A stretch of DNA of 64,000 nt from Petrosia ficiformis (lineage: Eukaryota > Porifera > Demospongiae > Haplosclerida > Petrosiidae), in assembly GCA_947044365.1 (NCBI GenBank), contig OX345636.1, positions 46,439,037-46,503,036 of the forward strand, written 5' to 3'. Within the stretch, counting starts at the first letter, position 1; each line of letters opens with the position of its first letter. Under the pieces are notes generated by a model. It was not told where the DNA came from. It ran no database searches and saw only the letters and a list, made by a program, of their open reading frames with translations. Positions 19,000-31,931 of the stretch are shown here, piece after piece. The translations under genes and the position numbers were made by a program.

Positions 19000-21900
19000 G
19001 TAAGTTTTACGTTAGTTAGTATTGAATTGAACAGTGCTGTTAATTATCTGCTCACAGATGCATGTTTACTGTGAGCATAGGAGAACAGTGTGTTTTATAA
19101 TATTTTCTATGTTTATTCCATCATTATATATATATATAATGATTGAATAAGCATAGAAAATATTTTATATGTTTTATATAATATATGTCATATACACATC
19201 AGTACTAGTGTACATTGTGTTTGTCAGATCACAAGGCTGGGCACTGAAAAACAGCTTGATAGCAGACATGATCTACCCTGTATAAATAACAAGCCAATGT
19301 ATATACATGTATATATACATTATGTTTTTTATGTAATATATTTTTGCTGATCTTTTAGCTACTGGTCGAGGTGCATTGCGTTTGGTGAGGAACAATTATT
19401 ACTCCACTGTCCAAGCATGGAACTCTGGTATAGTTGAAATATTCTATGGAAGCACTTGGGGTAATATTTGTGATGATGCCTTTTTTGCATTTGATGAAGC
19501 AGATGTGATATGTCATCAACTTGGATACACTGGTGCTTCTTCTTATGGGAATACTGGAACCATAACTTCGTATGTTGTTTGTGCATGCAATTATAATTAT
19601 ATTATTAATATAATTATACACCTTAAAAAAAAAAGTAATTGTAGGTGTCTTGTAGCTATCTAATTTCAGATAGCTATACAAATATGATTGGGCCAAAGCA
19701 CTATATCTGAGTCAGTAGATTGCAGTGATAGTGGATTGTGCTGTCAAAATAGGGGAGTGGGGCTTACATAAAAGTGGGTACTTACCACATCTTTAAACAA
19801 CCTGCAACAGTATACTAACCTTTGTTTGTTTTAAAGTGTAGGCAATAATAAAGAAACGTTTAAATGTTTCAATACATTTGATGATTGATGCATGCGATTC
19901 AGTAATTCAATGATACCAGTACTGTAAAAAATAATAGGTTATTTTAACCTTCAGTTAGTTATTGGAGTTTCAATGCAATTCTATTTCCCTCAATGTTGAT
20001 TTGTTTAACTTGGTTAGGTAACATTTACAAGTCACAGTTCATTTGAATTTTGATCTATATAATTATATTGATTATATATATAGTTATAAAGTACATGTTG
20101 TAATAAACCATAAGGTAACAAATATATTAATACAATGTAGCCATAATACACATGCTGTAAAAATAGAATTGTTAAAATAACAAATATATTAGTTAGTTCA
20201 GTTGCTAGGATTTAACAATTGGTTGGTTGTTCTGGATACATACATGTAACACAATAGCTACTTTGGTCTAATTATATTAAAATACATAAAAGATATATGT
20301 ATCTATTATAATCAATTATCATGCCTAATATCTCATATTAGATGCACAACGAAGGTTTGGCAACCTAAAATGGCTAGTATAAGGATATTGAGATTACAAT
20401 TATTCAATTATATTTACAGTATATCCTTAACAATCTACACGACCAATTAAATTACAATTTAAATTATTCCTTGCAAATGTACTAACCAATAATTTTGTTA
20501 TTTTAGCAATTTTATTTCTGCTGTAATATGCATGCGCAGCATAGTATTATACACTGTGAAAGGAAAGTTGTTCAAGTGGGTAACTATTGGTTACTACATT
20601 TGCAAGTAATATTGTAAATTTAGTTAGTTCAACTTAGTTGGCCCTGCAGGATACATAGGGATGCCAAACTACTTTGTGCCAATGTAATTATTGAAACAAT
20701 ATTTGACTATCAAAGTTTAGACAGTTGTAAACTAAACTAAAAAGCATGGTGGGGCCAACAAACCACTATCTGAAGTTATGTGTGAGTGTGCATGGGATAG
20801 TTTTGATTTAGGATTACACTATCAAAATAGTGTAGTGGCCTCTTACACACAAAGGTGGATGCTTACTTACCCATCTTTAAATAAACGAGCACTGGCTCCA
20901 AGCATGCTTGCTAAGAAAGTTACTTTCTAGCCACCTATATTTAAGGTCATGTGCTGTGGACGTGATTTGCACACGTGTAAGCAGTTCTCTTTGTAGAACA
21001 TTTCACAGTACTCATAAGCACCTTTCTTTCATTTTTAAAATAAAGCAGAGAATAAAATGTAAGACTTATTATAGATAAAATACATGCATTTTCATAATTA
21101 TACTTTTTGGATTTGAGTGCAGTTGATAGCAGCCACTCAGTCCTATTTCAGTTAGCAGATGTGATAGCAGAATCTTCATCCTTGACTTTTATTAGTTTGC
21201 GTACTTTATACCTTTTGTATGCATTAAACAGTTAACCAATTTAGTGGATATAAGTGTCCCACCCATACAAATGAGCTATGATATTATACATAATTGTAAT
21301 CTTTTGCTGTATTATGTGTAAAAATAATTATTGTTTGTTTTACACATGTGTAATATCACTTTGCCACGCAGGCGAGGGTCCCGTCCCGACGGTGTTTATT
21401 ATACTTATTACTCTGGAATAACCAATTAACATCTGTTGTTTCACAGATGTTAGAATTGGAATTCTAATGGTTTATACTATGCTGTGTATATAACTACATT
21501 GTATTAATATAATTGTTACCGTATGGTTTATTACAACATGTACTTTATAATTATATATACAGATCAAAATTCAACTGAACTGCGACTTGTAAATGTTACC
21601 TAACAGGAAAAACAAATCACCATTCAGGAAAATAGTATTACATTGAAACTCCTGTAACAAACTGAAGGTTAAAATAACCTACAAAATTCTAATCTACATA
21701 CCAGATCCTTTAAAAAAGTAAGAAGAGTAGATAATCAAAGTAATAGCTATAATAGGCTATTGTATTCCAGGCATGAGAAACTCAGCCTTGATTACTGAAT
21801 GATGATACCACAAAGTAATCAAAGGGATACTTCTTTCAAATTCTCTATATACACTAAAAATATATTTCAGGTAGAATAGTTATTAGTTCCAGTTTCTATG

Positions 21901-24900
21901 TAATTTTATATGCAGCTTTCTTCCTGCTGGTCTGTAGAATGTAGAGATTGAGTGCATGTTCTATTACAATTTATGCTCATTAATTGACCGAGCCAGGCGG
22001 AATGATGAAATTTCCTTAACTATGTATACAACACATATTCATGTAAGTAGTAATGCAAAGCTAATTATAAATATACATTAAACCCCTTGGAAAGCAATCA
22101 TAAGGATGACACTATAGCCAGTATATAATTACAGCTAGTACCATGCATTTATACTATAGTACGAAGCACAAGAAGGCAGACTGTATGTATAAAATGTCCA
22201 ACTACAAATTTTTTTACCAATGAAAATTTCTTCGCTTGTAGTATAATTACTATTCAACAAGCCACAGTGTTTGAAGGAACCACTAACTGTTCCTTTTCCT
22301 ATATCAAAATCTTATTCTTGTTTCAGATATGGTACAGATTTTAACAGTATGTTGATTGAGGATGTTTCATGTTCATCACCTCACTACTTGGTATTGTTGC
22401 GATGTAGTGTGACTACTCAGTACTCCAGTTTCTGTAATGATCACAGCAGGGATGTAGTTGTTGATTGTTGTGAGTTTACTGAATATTTACATATGTATAT
22501 GGAAAATTATAAATTTATACTATAGTACGAAGCACAAGAAGGCATTTTGGAAATTAAAATGTAAAGACTGTGTATACGTTAAATTGTATGTATTTGTAAT
22601 AATTATCAAGGACGTAACCAGGAAGAATGAAAATGGTAGGCTTAAAGAAAATGATGTGTGCACCGCGCCAAAACTTTTAGCTAATTAATTATTTTGAGGG
22701 GTGTGGTCAATCAACAATATATACTCGTAAAAATTGACTTATTCATTTAATATGGCGCTATAGAAGTGATCTCAGCTGTATTTACTGAAAAGCAGTTGCA
22801 TAGCTACGGTGTGGCAATTGTCAACCAATCATTTCTGTTGTAGACCAGGTGTAACTTAATTAACGAGAAGATTGCCACAATTTTGGTCAAACACTACTAC
22901 TGAGTTATGATAGAATAAACCACCATGATGAGCCTCATGAGAAATTGAAAAGCAATGTGACCAGTACTCGTGCAAACACATATAGCCACATATAGCACAA
23001 GTAGCGCTAAGTTCAATCAATTATAATTAAGGTGTGTTCCTTTTTAGTGCATACTATACTGCACATGTAATTAAGTGACTACGCTCCTCATAAATATTTA
23101 ATTAGTCACAATATTTTCATGGCGTGCTTTGCATGCCCCCGCTGAAAAGAATCATAAGTTGTCAGGAAGCAATTATATTTCCAACATAATTATCATTATT
23201 ACTAATACTAGGCATACATATATATGCAGATCAGCCTTGTGCACATAAAGTAATGTATAATTATCTTAGAAAGTGAACATATTAAGCTTACTTGCATAGA
23301 CAATCTGTAAAACACATGAAATACTACAACAAAGGAGATTAATTGTTGTATTAACATCAGAACTCTCTTGATGAAGACTCCGAGAAACTGCCTAGCGCTC
23401 AGAGCTACAGTTATATATACACGTGGCTGATCCGCCTATGCTACCAGACCAGACATTGCACATGTAAACACGATATATATATGTTTATTTACACGATAAT
23501 CAAAGACAAAAACTACATATACGAGCCACGTTTCAGTAAAAGCATAAGATAATGTTTTCATTACTGACATGCTGTTCTGTTGTGCTGACGTGTGCAAATG
23601 GCGGCAATTGCTCGAAATGTGACGAGGGCTCTGCTGTTTCTACTTCAGCTTCAGTTTCAAGCAGTGAAAGTGATACCAGCCATAGTGAATTAACAATACT
23701 AGAAGAAACAACTGGATACGAGGGAAGCTTTAATAAGGTCCGTGTCAACTACAATGATTTTTTTTAACTTTCTGAAACCCGACCAACTACTCACTCCAAA
23801 TGTTTAGCACGGTGTAGGCTTTGCCGTAAAGTATACAAGTTTACTCTTACTACAAAAAGGAATTTGCTTAAACATCTCCAAACTGCTTACCCAAGAAATT
23901 ACAAAGAAGAACTACGATCAAAGCAACAGTCTAAGGTGCCTCCTGATCAATGTATCATCTTAAGCCAGTGTAGAAGTCGTATTGGATGTGCCGAACTTGA
24001 GAAATTAGTGTTCATTAAATAAACATTGTCATAATTATTATGCTACACGTTTCTTTAACTGCATAATTCATTGATCAGATTACATAGCTACACGATATAT
24101 GGAAATTTAATAAAAAATTACTAGATTAAATGCTGTGTCTGTACCAGAGGCTCTGCCACTCTGCCTAGCAAGACTACATTCACTCTAACTCCAATATTCA
24201 CTTGAGTTAGACAGAAGACATTGTAAGAAAGCCATAGATACTAAAATCATGCTCCATTAGCTGTAGGAAAGCAGCAAGGCGAGTGTTTAACTGCAGTAAT
24301 TAGTCTTGCTTTCCGTGACACCATGTTTTATTACGCCCACAACTAATTATTGTTGCATTCCTGATGCAGACAAAAAATGTACTTTCTATGTAGGGATGGT
24401 CGATCATACATTTCAATTGCAAGTGGTGAGCTGAAATCTCTGGTAATATAATTATATACGCTAGCTCAGATTCAACCTCTGCACTGCATGATTATATGCC
24501 TTGCGCTCGGCAATTATTATATACACTATATGTACAATATTTTGAAAAATAATTAACAAATAAGTTCAAAATCTCAAAGTAGGCCAAAGCCTACCCTGCC
24601 TACTGCTAGTTATGCCCTTGATAATTATTGTTAAGTATTTCTAGATAGTGTGCTTTGCTTGGTGTGTTTTAAATCATGTTCTTTACAATAAAAGCCTTCA
24701 GGGCCCTAGAAGCAACCTCTGAGGGCCTGAATTCTAAATATTTTTATACTCCCATACCTCGCAATAAACAACGTGCTTCAGATAATTGCTCTTTTTTTTT
24801 TATGATCCATGTAAATTGGTTAGGATAGTTGCAACGATTTAACAATTAGTTCACTGTTCAGGGTAAAATCCTCTAATGCCATAGCTACTTTGTACCAATT

Positions 24901-27900
24901 GTATTCTATTAGTTGAAGCACTATATTTTAAAAGTGCTGTCTACATATAATTTTATTATTTCAAGCCAACAGTTTAGTATACGTTTACTACTATAGTGCA
25001 TGTAATTGTATCTGGCTATCATAAGGGTTTGGAAACCTGCAAACACATAATTTAATTTATTGTACTGTGCCTTTAATACTTGGTGCACATTATGTTGTAG
25101 TAACATCATGTAAGTAGCCCCAATATCCTCTATGATAATTGACAAACTAAATTTAGCTCTATATTCCTTACAACTGCAAAAAAATAAAGTAATTATTTTA
25201 ATGAATTAATTTTTATGTACATAATTTTATAGTTATGAATCAGTATGCATTGTATATGTAGAAAGGAAACTATGGTATTCCTGGGGCTGCAGTCAATTAA
25301 TGGGCATGGCACGCAGAAAATATATAACTTCTGTCAAGTATTAATTGTAGCTAAATTGATCAGAGAGTACTGTAGGGCTCTTTGTGTAGAATGTAGGGAT
25401 GGCACCAAAAAACAAAAAAATGCACATACCTTTTGATATCAAGTGTTTAATGACTAACAATACCTTTTAGATGTCTATGCAGACATTGTTTTAAAGTAGA
25501 GAATTGTCATGTGGTAAAACTGGAAGTTGGCTGATCCAAATCATCTAACATTATATTAAATTTTGTTTTATATTTATAAATTGGTAAAGGGCTATCAAAG
25601 TATTTCTAAAGGTCATTCACCGTATCCTCAGAATAACTGAATAACCAAAACATTTTTACTTGCACCGTTTTAATATAATTATCTATATTGTTTATGTCAA
25701 ATTTCAATCCATTTGTTCATTATTGAGTTACAGTATAATCATGTATTAACCTTATGACATTAAACTATACACTATATTACATATAAAGTCATCGTAGAGG
25801 ACATCGTGAATGTGAACAGACTTTAGCAAGAATCCAAATAATTGTATTTTAGTGTAAATTAGTAAGCATGTAGCAACTATTCAGTGAATACTTACTACAG
25901 AAACCCAGACAAGGTACTGCAAAATACATTCCATGTAATATCTATTTTGCTTGTACTTATGGACACATGGTGAAAGAACTCAGCCAAATCAGCAGGGCCA
26001 AGAGTTTGAGTGCCAAAGCACTTCTTTTAAGCTTATGCTTCACTGTTGTATTCTAATCATAAGACCTTTACAGAGTAAACAAGAAATCAAACTTAAACTG
26101 TAACACAGATAGTGTATTTTGCTATTGACTTTGCATGGACTTAAGCTTCTTGCCTCCATTTGTTATATCACAAGACCTTGTAACACCTCTTCTGATAGTA
26201 ACCTACTTAAAATTGAATGCCATATTTAATAATTATCATTGATCTTGAGAGTATTGAATATATTTCATTATGAGTGTTTGATTTTTGATCAGCTCACTGT
26301 GGTTCTTAGTTCTTCAATCTTAGTATTTTGATATGTATAATAATGCATGTTTTATAACAGATTCTACAAGAATATGGGATAGTCCTACATCAGGTCAGAT
26401 ACGTCTTAAAGGAGGTAACTTTTCTAATCAAGGCCTTCTTGAGATCTATTGTAATGGAGAGTGGGGAACAGTGTGTGATGATGGTTTCTATAGTACAGAA
26501 GCACTAGTAGCATGTAGACAATTGGGATATAATGACTACTATGATTATGATCATCTTTCCATGTAAGATGTGTTTGTATGACAGCAGCTGCATATTATAA
26601 TGAATGATTTTCTTCTTATAACGTAGAGTTGGAACATTTTCTCAGCCAATCTGGTTGGATAATACTTATTGTTCATCTTCCAGTTACACTTGTCTAACTA
26701 CTTGTGAAAGTTGTCCCTCCTCTGAAAGTGTTTCTTGTTTTCATTCAGAAGATGTCACTCTAGACTGTAGTAAGTATATACAAATAATACTGTACATAAT
26801 TATAGGACAGACTTTCGTGAGACAAAAAAGTCTTAGATTTTAACAATTTATTATGTTAGTTACAGAACCATTGCGAGCGTTCTACCAAGTGCTATTTATA
26901 CCTCTAGACATTTGCTTAGCTTGAGCTTTGCAGAAACACACTGTAAAATCTTCCTGGGAATGTTGTGATCATCAATCCCATCTACTATATTGCAACAATA
27001 GTACTATATTTCCATCAGGTGGTTTCTATGGAGAGAATAGCTCTGCATGGTACTTTGATACACCCACGCACCATACAATGAATTGTCAAAATAGTGTGGT
27101 TAGGTCTAAGACAGTTATATGTCCTCAGGTTAGGATATATATAACATAAGACGCATTATAATTATATAACACTACATAATAATTATAGTACTATATAATC
27201 ATGTATTTTATGGTGGTGTACTGGTAAGAGATTTTAGTGATAAACCTTTAACTATAAGTATACCGATAACCGATCCAATTATTGGTGCATCACGAGTATT
27301 TTAGGTGCAATACGTAATATCAAAGGAGCTGCCAAGTGCTATATTTGCCATATAGTACAGTTAGAGCACTATAATATAATGCTGTGAGGGATATATGGGC
27401 TATAATAATCACGACTCGCTGAGGGTGGAGTGATTATATAGTCCATGTGTTTCATAAATAATATATTTTGTGAAAGGCTAAACGAGCTCTATAGTGTGTG
27501 ATTGAATGCCATAAATTCACAGTTGCAGTTGAGTGAATTGAGGCGAGTTTTTAGTTCTTTTATATTTCGACGCGACGTTGCTAGGTGCTGTTTTACTGGC
27601 AATTTGACTTACTCGAATAACGATTCGTCTGATTTAAGCGTAATTTTTGGTTGCCAAGAGATGAGGTAAACGAACACGGGCAAGCCTCAACCAGTACTGT
27701 TAGTTGCATTTTACATAATAAATACCTTAGATACCGTTTTTGCGGTTCATACGTGTGTTAAAAAAGCCCATAGCCCTTTCAGTTTTATAAGGTTGTAATT
27801 TTACAACATCCTGTCAGAGAGGAAGTGTATCCAACTTAATAGAATACTGAATTTAAACTGCAATTCACAGGATCTTGGATGTACCACACCCCAAATTACT

Positions 27901-29633
27901 GTAGATTACGAGAGTATGCCAATGTGGTGGTGGCATGTCGGCATTCTATTGTCAAATACGCCCACGCTTTGTTGGATGTGGTCGGGCCGTGCTTTGATTC
28001 AAGTGTCCGCTCTTTGATGTTACTTTGAAGTTAGCTTAGAGTACTTAAAAAAAAGGAGATCAGAATGGGATGTTGATGTATGTGTGATGTATAGACTTGC
28101 TTTCTAGCTAGTTCTAGTGAGAGAGAAAGCAATGTTGGGAGAATAAGTGAAAAATACCGTTCGCTTGCAGACTTGAGTGGATGCTGTGCTTGCAGTAATT
28201 GGTAAGCAAGGTTAAGGTGGGTGTTAAATTGCTCCAGGAGGTCCAGAAAATTGCAAAGAAGCTGCACTCGGTTGCATCTGTGATGCTGAGCCACACCTCA
28301 CACATTATATGCTTGATCAAGGTGGGTATGGTTATAATAATTTCGAATATGGGTCTATTGCAAAACTGAAAGAGATAGCAACCTTGCGCTACGCCTCAGT
28401 TGCTATATGGCTTCCTCGTGATTATAAACACATGTATGAACCGCGAAAACGGTATATATAAATAACCTATATATATATAAACTTGCTGGTAGGTTTATAT
28501 CTGATTTATAAAACCTGTGGTTACTTTGATGCTTTGCCGTGTTGGGATATATAGCAAAAATGGTTTCTGGTCAAAGTAGCAAGATGATATCTTCAAGTAC
28601 TATTAACGAAAGGCGTTTGTCCATTACCATCTTGAATAGGATGCTATTTTAATAAGTGTATATCATTAATCAAGTTGACGCTATTTGTAATGAACTCAAT
28701 ACTCCTGCAGACAAGGCTGTATGTGAAAGTGAATAGTCATCATAAAATTGACAAACACAACCTCTGGCGCTGACTTCATTTTTAGCATGCACAATGTGCA
28801 ACAATAAACTTTTATGTGGGTAGAACCCTTATTGCATTGAAATGAACAGATTAATAGAAGACAAGTAACTAATTTAATATGGAAGGCATAGATAATTTGA
28901 ACATGCATGCAATACAGATCTAGAACACTGCATTTGCTGTTTCTTTATACAAATTAAATTAATGATTAAATATGTAACAATAAGATTTGTTAGACTTTGT
29001 ATACTCTGAGGTGAATATTAATTTTTTTATCATTCCTCTCAGGTTACTCTTCACTTAGTTTTGATGTTTCAACAACAACAAGTTCCACTTGCAGTACTGA
29101 TTGTTAGCATAAGTTCTGTGTGTATTAATATTTTTCTACTAGCAATATTTGTACAATATTTCCTTTATAATAATTATTCAAATGTATCTCAATATTCCCC
29201 AGCATCATCTGTCTCATCCTCAGCAGCTGGAATCATTGTAGGTGCAGTTGTTAGTGTTATATTTCTTATAATCTTCTGTATACTGATCTTCACTGTACCA
29301 TTCTGTATTTGTTGCTGTCTTGGAGTTGGGGTAGGTGCAGCTTCTAGACGTTCCCCAACCACGAGAGTAGTGGCACACCCTACAACAACTACAACTACTG
29401 CTCTCACCACTGAACAGATCAACACTTCTAACTTCAGTCCACAACCAAAGCAGGATCCTCCTCCCCCTTATTTTCAACCTCCACCAAAAGAAAACCCCTA
29501 TACAACTGCATATCCTACTCAGCCAGGTTATCCTCAACAGCCTCCAGCTTATCCTGCTGGTGGCTATCCTGGACAACGAGAGTATCAACAATATCCAGGC
29601 TATCCTCAACCCAACCCTCCTACTCAGTATTGA
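18945..29633 (+). CDS. Gene B: SRCR-domain membrane receptor, complete (7 exons, 414 aa)
   Basis: Exons: 18945-18999, 19359-19569, 22327-22469, 26361-26562, 26627-26769, 29043-29102 and 29203-29633. All have GT-AG borders and phases that close to one 1245-base reading frame. Residues 1-18 are a hydrophobic signal peptide. About 20-136 form SRCR domain 1 (WGNICDD, VICHQLGY, DVSCSS). About 140-251 form SRCR domain 2 (WGTVCDD, VACRQLGY, IWLDN). About 252-280 are a Ser/Thr-rich stalk, 282-311 the membrane segment with a CICCC cluster, and the rest a Pro/Tyr tail with PPPPY near 357-361. SRCR domains bind proteins or microbial surfaces in other animals; the ligand here is unknown. WW-domain binding by PPxY is the expected tail function. 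The last intron is inferred. A Cys-rich candidate exon (26934-27128) does not fit the phase. Introns hold several transposons. Confidence 0.75.
19099..19164. repeat. 66-bp near-perfect palindrome in intron 1 of gene B
   Basis: AATATTTTCTATG at 19099 pairs with CATAGAAAATATT ending at 19164, with ATTCCATCATTATATA against TATATAATGATTGAAT between; few mismatches. Hairpin in DNA or RNA. Confidence 0.85.
19935..21681. mobile_element. 1.75-kb inverted-repeat transposon in an intron of gene B
   Basis: About 200 bp at 19935-20145 match the reverse complement of 21470-21681. The ends read TAGGTTATTTTAACCTTCAG, and inner blocks include GGTAACATTTACAAGTC and GTACATGTTGTAATAAACCAT. I see no transposase inside. 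It contains a nested smaller MITE at 20155-20523. It is non-autonomous; superfamily unknown. Confidence 0.8.
20155..20523. mobile_element. Small MITE nested in the 1.75-kb element
   Basis: The ends CTGTAAAAATAGAATTGTTA and its inverted counterpart AATTTTATTTCTGCTG define ~50-bp terminal repeats (GTTAAAATAACAAAT, TTAGTTAGT.CAGTTGC). A second copy at 32241-32510 lies in an intron of gene C, where genes B and D have no insertion. Confidence 0.75.
21730..22135 (+). repeat. Diverged copy of the GGCC-type dispersed repeat
   Basis: It shares GGTAGAATAG.TATTAGTTCCAG, GCAGCTTTCTT, TTAATTGACCGAGCC and AAGCAATCATAAGGATGAC with 40850-41225, its counterpart in gene D, and more weakly with 3345-3574. Confidence 0.6.
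23533..24022 (+). pseudogene. BED-type zinc finger fragment, hAT-transposase-like
   Basis: An open frame from ATG 23552 (Ser/Glu-rich) is followed, after a stop near 23765 and a frame change, by ARCRLCRKVYKFTLTTKRNL and LKHLQTAYP (23810-23900). The CxxC-(n)-H pattern is that of a BED finger at the N-terminus of hAT transposases. The last ligand, usually His before Pro, is Tyr here. The frame ends at TAA 24020-24022. No hAT catalytic domain follows. The surrounding 23.2-24.5 kb is absent from the paralogous intron of gene D (around 47970), so it is an insertion. Confidence 0.6.
24530..26360. repeat. Intronic block of gene B shared with genes C and D
   Basis: The block is similar to 31960-34058 and 47990-49400. 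No coding signal is recognised. Blocks such as AATAAAAGCCTTCAGGGCCC, ACATGGTGAAAGAACTCA and GTTCTTAGTTCTTCAATCTTAG recur. It serves as the intron in front of SRCR 2. Confidence 0.65.
26361..26769 (+). other. Gene B exons 4-5: SRCR domain 2
   Basis: Exon 4 (26361-26562, phase 1 to 2) encodes STRIWDSPTSGQIRL...WGTVCDDGF...ACRQLGY. Exon 5 (26627-26769, phase 2 to 1) encodes QPIWLDNTYC and the last cysteines, ending VTLDC. The short 64-bp intron contrasts with the long one in SRCR 1. Exon 4 is copied at 34059 and 49401; exon 5 exists only here. Confidence 0.85.
26934..27128 (+). pseudogene. Cys-rich candidate exon downstream of SRCR 2, with 1-base insertion
   Basis: An open stretch between TTTGCAG and CAG|GTTAGG encodes WECCDHQSHLLYC and a second Cys pair. 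The copy at 34663-34856 is 194 bp and would enter in phase 1, as exon 5 requires; this one is 195 bp and would be frameshifted. Both would leave in phase 0, which does not fit stalk exon 7a (phase 1). It may be an old exon now skipped, or one spliced with an unrecognised partner. Confidence 0.4.
27129..29042. other. Intron between SRCR 2 (or candidate exon) and stalk exon of gene B
   Basis: It holds a scrap of a CCGATA-type repeat (27236-27299, far shorter than at 34940-35200) and non-coding sequence partly shared with gene C. Open frames on the minus strand near 28031-28320 are not conserved, and I do not call them. Confidence 0.5.
29043..29633 (+). other. Gene B exons 7a/7b: stalk, membrane segment, PPxY tail
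   Basis: 7a (29043-29102) has phase 1 at both ends and encodes YSSLSFDVSTTTSS. 7b (29203-29633) starts after TATTCCCCAG and runs to TGA. An unspliced reading is open too, as in gene A. Confidence 0.72.
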
Positions 29634-31826
29634 AGAAGAAAGTAACTACTTATTAAATGTTTTACTTTAGTAAGGGTGTTAATTCTGCACATTTGCAATT
29701 AGTTTAGTTACATATAGTTAGTTATATAGTGTTCCTTTCTCGTGTATGTCATGTTTATCATGATAATTAATTAATTTACTTTTAATCAAAATGGAGAAAG
29801 ACAAGCCTCTCTTCATGAGAGGGGATTAAAAGTGGTGTTTTTTTTTTTGGGTGTGTGTAAGTGTCTAAGCTTTTGTTGCATCTAAGAAGACAAATTTTAG
29901 TACTCTGAGGAATAATTTAATAGATGTGCACTTAGTCAGTAGATAAGGTCACTCCAGGTATACAGATGTTCTTGTACAACTAAGTTTGAGCGCTTCAATA
30001 TGTTTAGGAGTTGTATAAACTATTAGAAAGTCTGTTTCTGATATTCGTTTTGATCACAGATTGACAGACAGATGAACATAACCAATCACTTAATCCCTTG
30101 AGCAGCATACTGTGTGGGGTAGCTAATTATCATTATGTTTATGAAGATTTGGAACAATATAATTTCAGCCTGCATTGTAATTGTAATGAGGTAGTTGCAA
30201 TTAAAACTTTGCAATAGTATTTATATCAATTGCTAATTGTAATGATAATGATTACAATTGTTGTCTTAAATAATTTATTCTATTGAATTGTATAATTTAT
30301 ATTTATGGAGCTCACTGATTAGTGCTGGTAATGTGAAAAAATGTCACCTCATCAACTTTAGCCTTTTAAGTACGCATTTATATATATTCAACTCAATTTA
30401 TATTCAAATCTTTTAAATACATATTGTAACATTGATCCATTACTTAAATGTAATTTGGCTTCTATTATTGATTGCAACTAAGCACTACATTCTGTCATGT
30501 AGCTAGTGAAAGTATTATAGAAACAATTATAGTTACTATAGTTTAGGTACATCTGAGTTGGAAAAGAAAGACAGCGATGTTAACCAGATCCAGTTAATGT
30601 CCTATGCGTAAGTCTTGCACTCTTTGTATTGATTCTGGACACTAGTACGTATAATAAATTAAAGCTGCTCAGACTACTACTTAAGACATGATATTGATGA
30701 AAATTCGTGGGGTATAGTTGGTTAAGTAAAATAAAACAACTTGATGCGAGATGGTACAGCTGAATTGCACTAAGATACATAGTATAGTTACTTTAGTGAA
30801 CACGTTTGTATTTTGCACTAGCGAGGTTTTGTGGGGAAAGGGTATTTCTTCAGGGCTTGAACATGATAATTATTGTAACCTGAAAGTTTAAAATTTGGGT
30901 TGTAAAATTATACAAGAACCTTTAATTATTATGCGAGAATGATTGACCACGACCCTCATGAATAGTTAATTAGGCAAAAAATTGAAATTTCACCCACACC
31001 CAGTCTACTCTCTCAGCAGACCTGTCTAGTGTCTACACATAGTTTTTATTCAATCTCACATTACAACTTGCTTGTGTACATTTATAATTATATATTTTGC
31101 CTTTTAAGAAATCTATCTGCATTTTAGCATTGCCAGGACAAGCTCTCCTGATTTCTATTAAGTAGGCCTTATAGGTTTCGGGTGCCACAATTTATAACAC
31201 TGAAATAAGATGTTGCTTACCAGAAATATACTGGTAGCCCAAAATTGGCCATTTTTGACTACAAAAACTTAGAAGATTGTAGCACATACAAACATTTGCA
31301 TTGCTGTATTTCTGAAATAATGACAACAATTCTGGTATTAGTGGAATTTTGAGCTTTTTCAAATAGTAAAAACTTGTACAAAATGATCAAAATCCCACCA
31401 AGTGACTCATGCACAGAATTAAATTTGTGTTGTGAGCACGTGAATTCGTTAATTAATTGACAATTATTATATTCCTGCAGTTTATCTATCATTTTAGCGA
31501 TGTGTCAGCCTAGCAAGACTAAAACTGATTTGACCTGATTTCCAGTAGTTTAACCTTAAAAGAACACCACGTAAATAGTCCTCCAATTAAAGCTGAAAAC
31601 TATAAGGCCTAATATAAATAAGCAATAATGGCAGAAATATATGATTAATACGCAAGACACGCCCAAAGCACTTTCACCACATGCGATGCAACCACTGCAG
31701 AATAAATTATTCATATTGCGTGTTACAAGTGCAGTGTCTGAGTGACACCAGTCGCACGTGATATAGTCATGTCAAGGGTCCAGTGTAGTCTTGGTACCAG
31801 ACACCTACACTAAAACGTGTTTTAGC
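29634..31826. other. Intergenic DNA after gene B
   Basis: The first ~450 bp are shared with the 3' flanks of C and D. 30330-30600 resembles 49630-50110. No gene is recognised. (T)n and (A)n runs only. Confidence 0.5.
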
Positions 31827-31931
31827 TAGTCTCGCGTGACCCTGCATGGCCACGTGAGACTATGTTTTAGTGGGACACCCCCTTCGATTCACTTCTCTAA
31901 TCGAAGGGGCTGGCCGCAGACTACGTTTTAG
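31827..31931. mobile_element. Small double-hairpin MITE
   Basis: TAGTCTCGCGTG pairs with CACGTGAGACTA, and CCCCCTTCGATT with AATCGAAGGGG. The ends resemble the foldback at 8847-9466 (TAGTCTCGCG). Non-coding. Confidence 0.7.

Larger units (their letters stand above)
19359..22469 (+). other. Gene B exons 2-3: SRCR domain 1
   Basis: Exon 2 (19359-19569, phase 1 to 2) encodes the first half of the domain. Exon 3 (22327-22469, phase 2 to 1) encodes the second half, including three late cysteines. The same split recurs for SRCR 2 (202 + 143 bp), so the two domains arose by duplicating a two-exon module. The intron between the halves is 2.7 kb because of insertions. Confidence 0.8.

Noticed and set aside
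23200..24510. Terminal repeats of a hAT element around the BED finger (TAGGCATA / TATGCCTT)
   Set aside because: The match is only about eight bases and no 8-bp target duplication flanks it, so element borders cannot be fixed.
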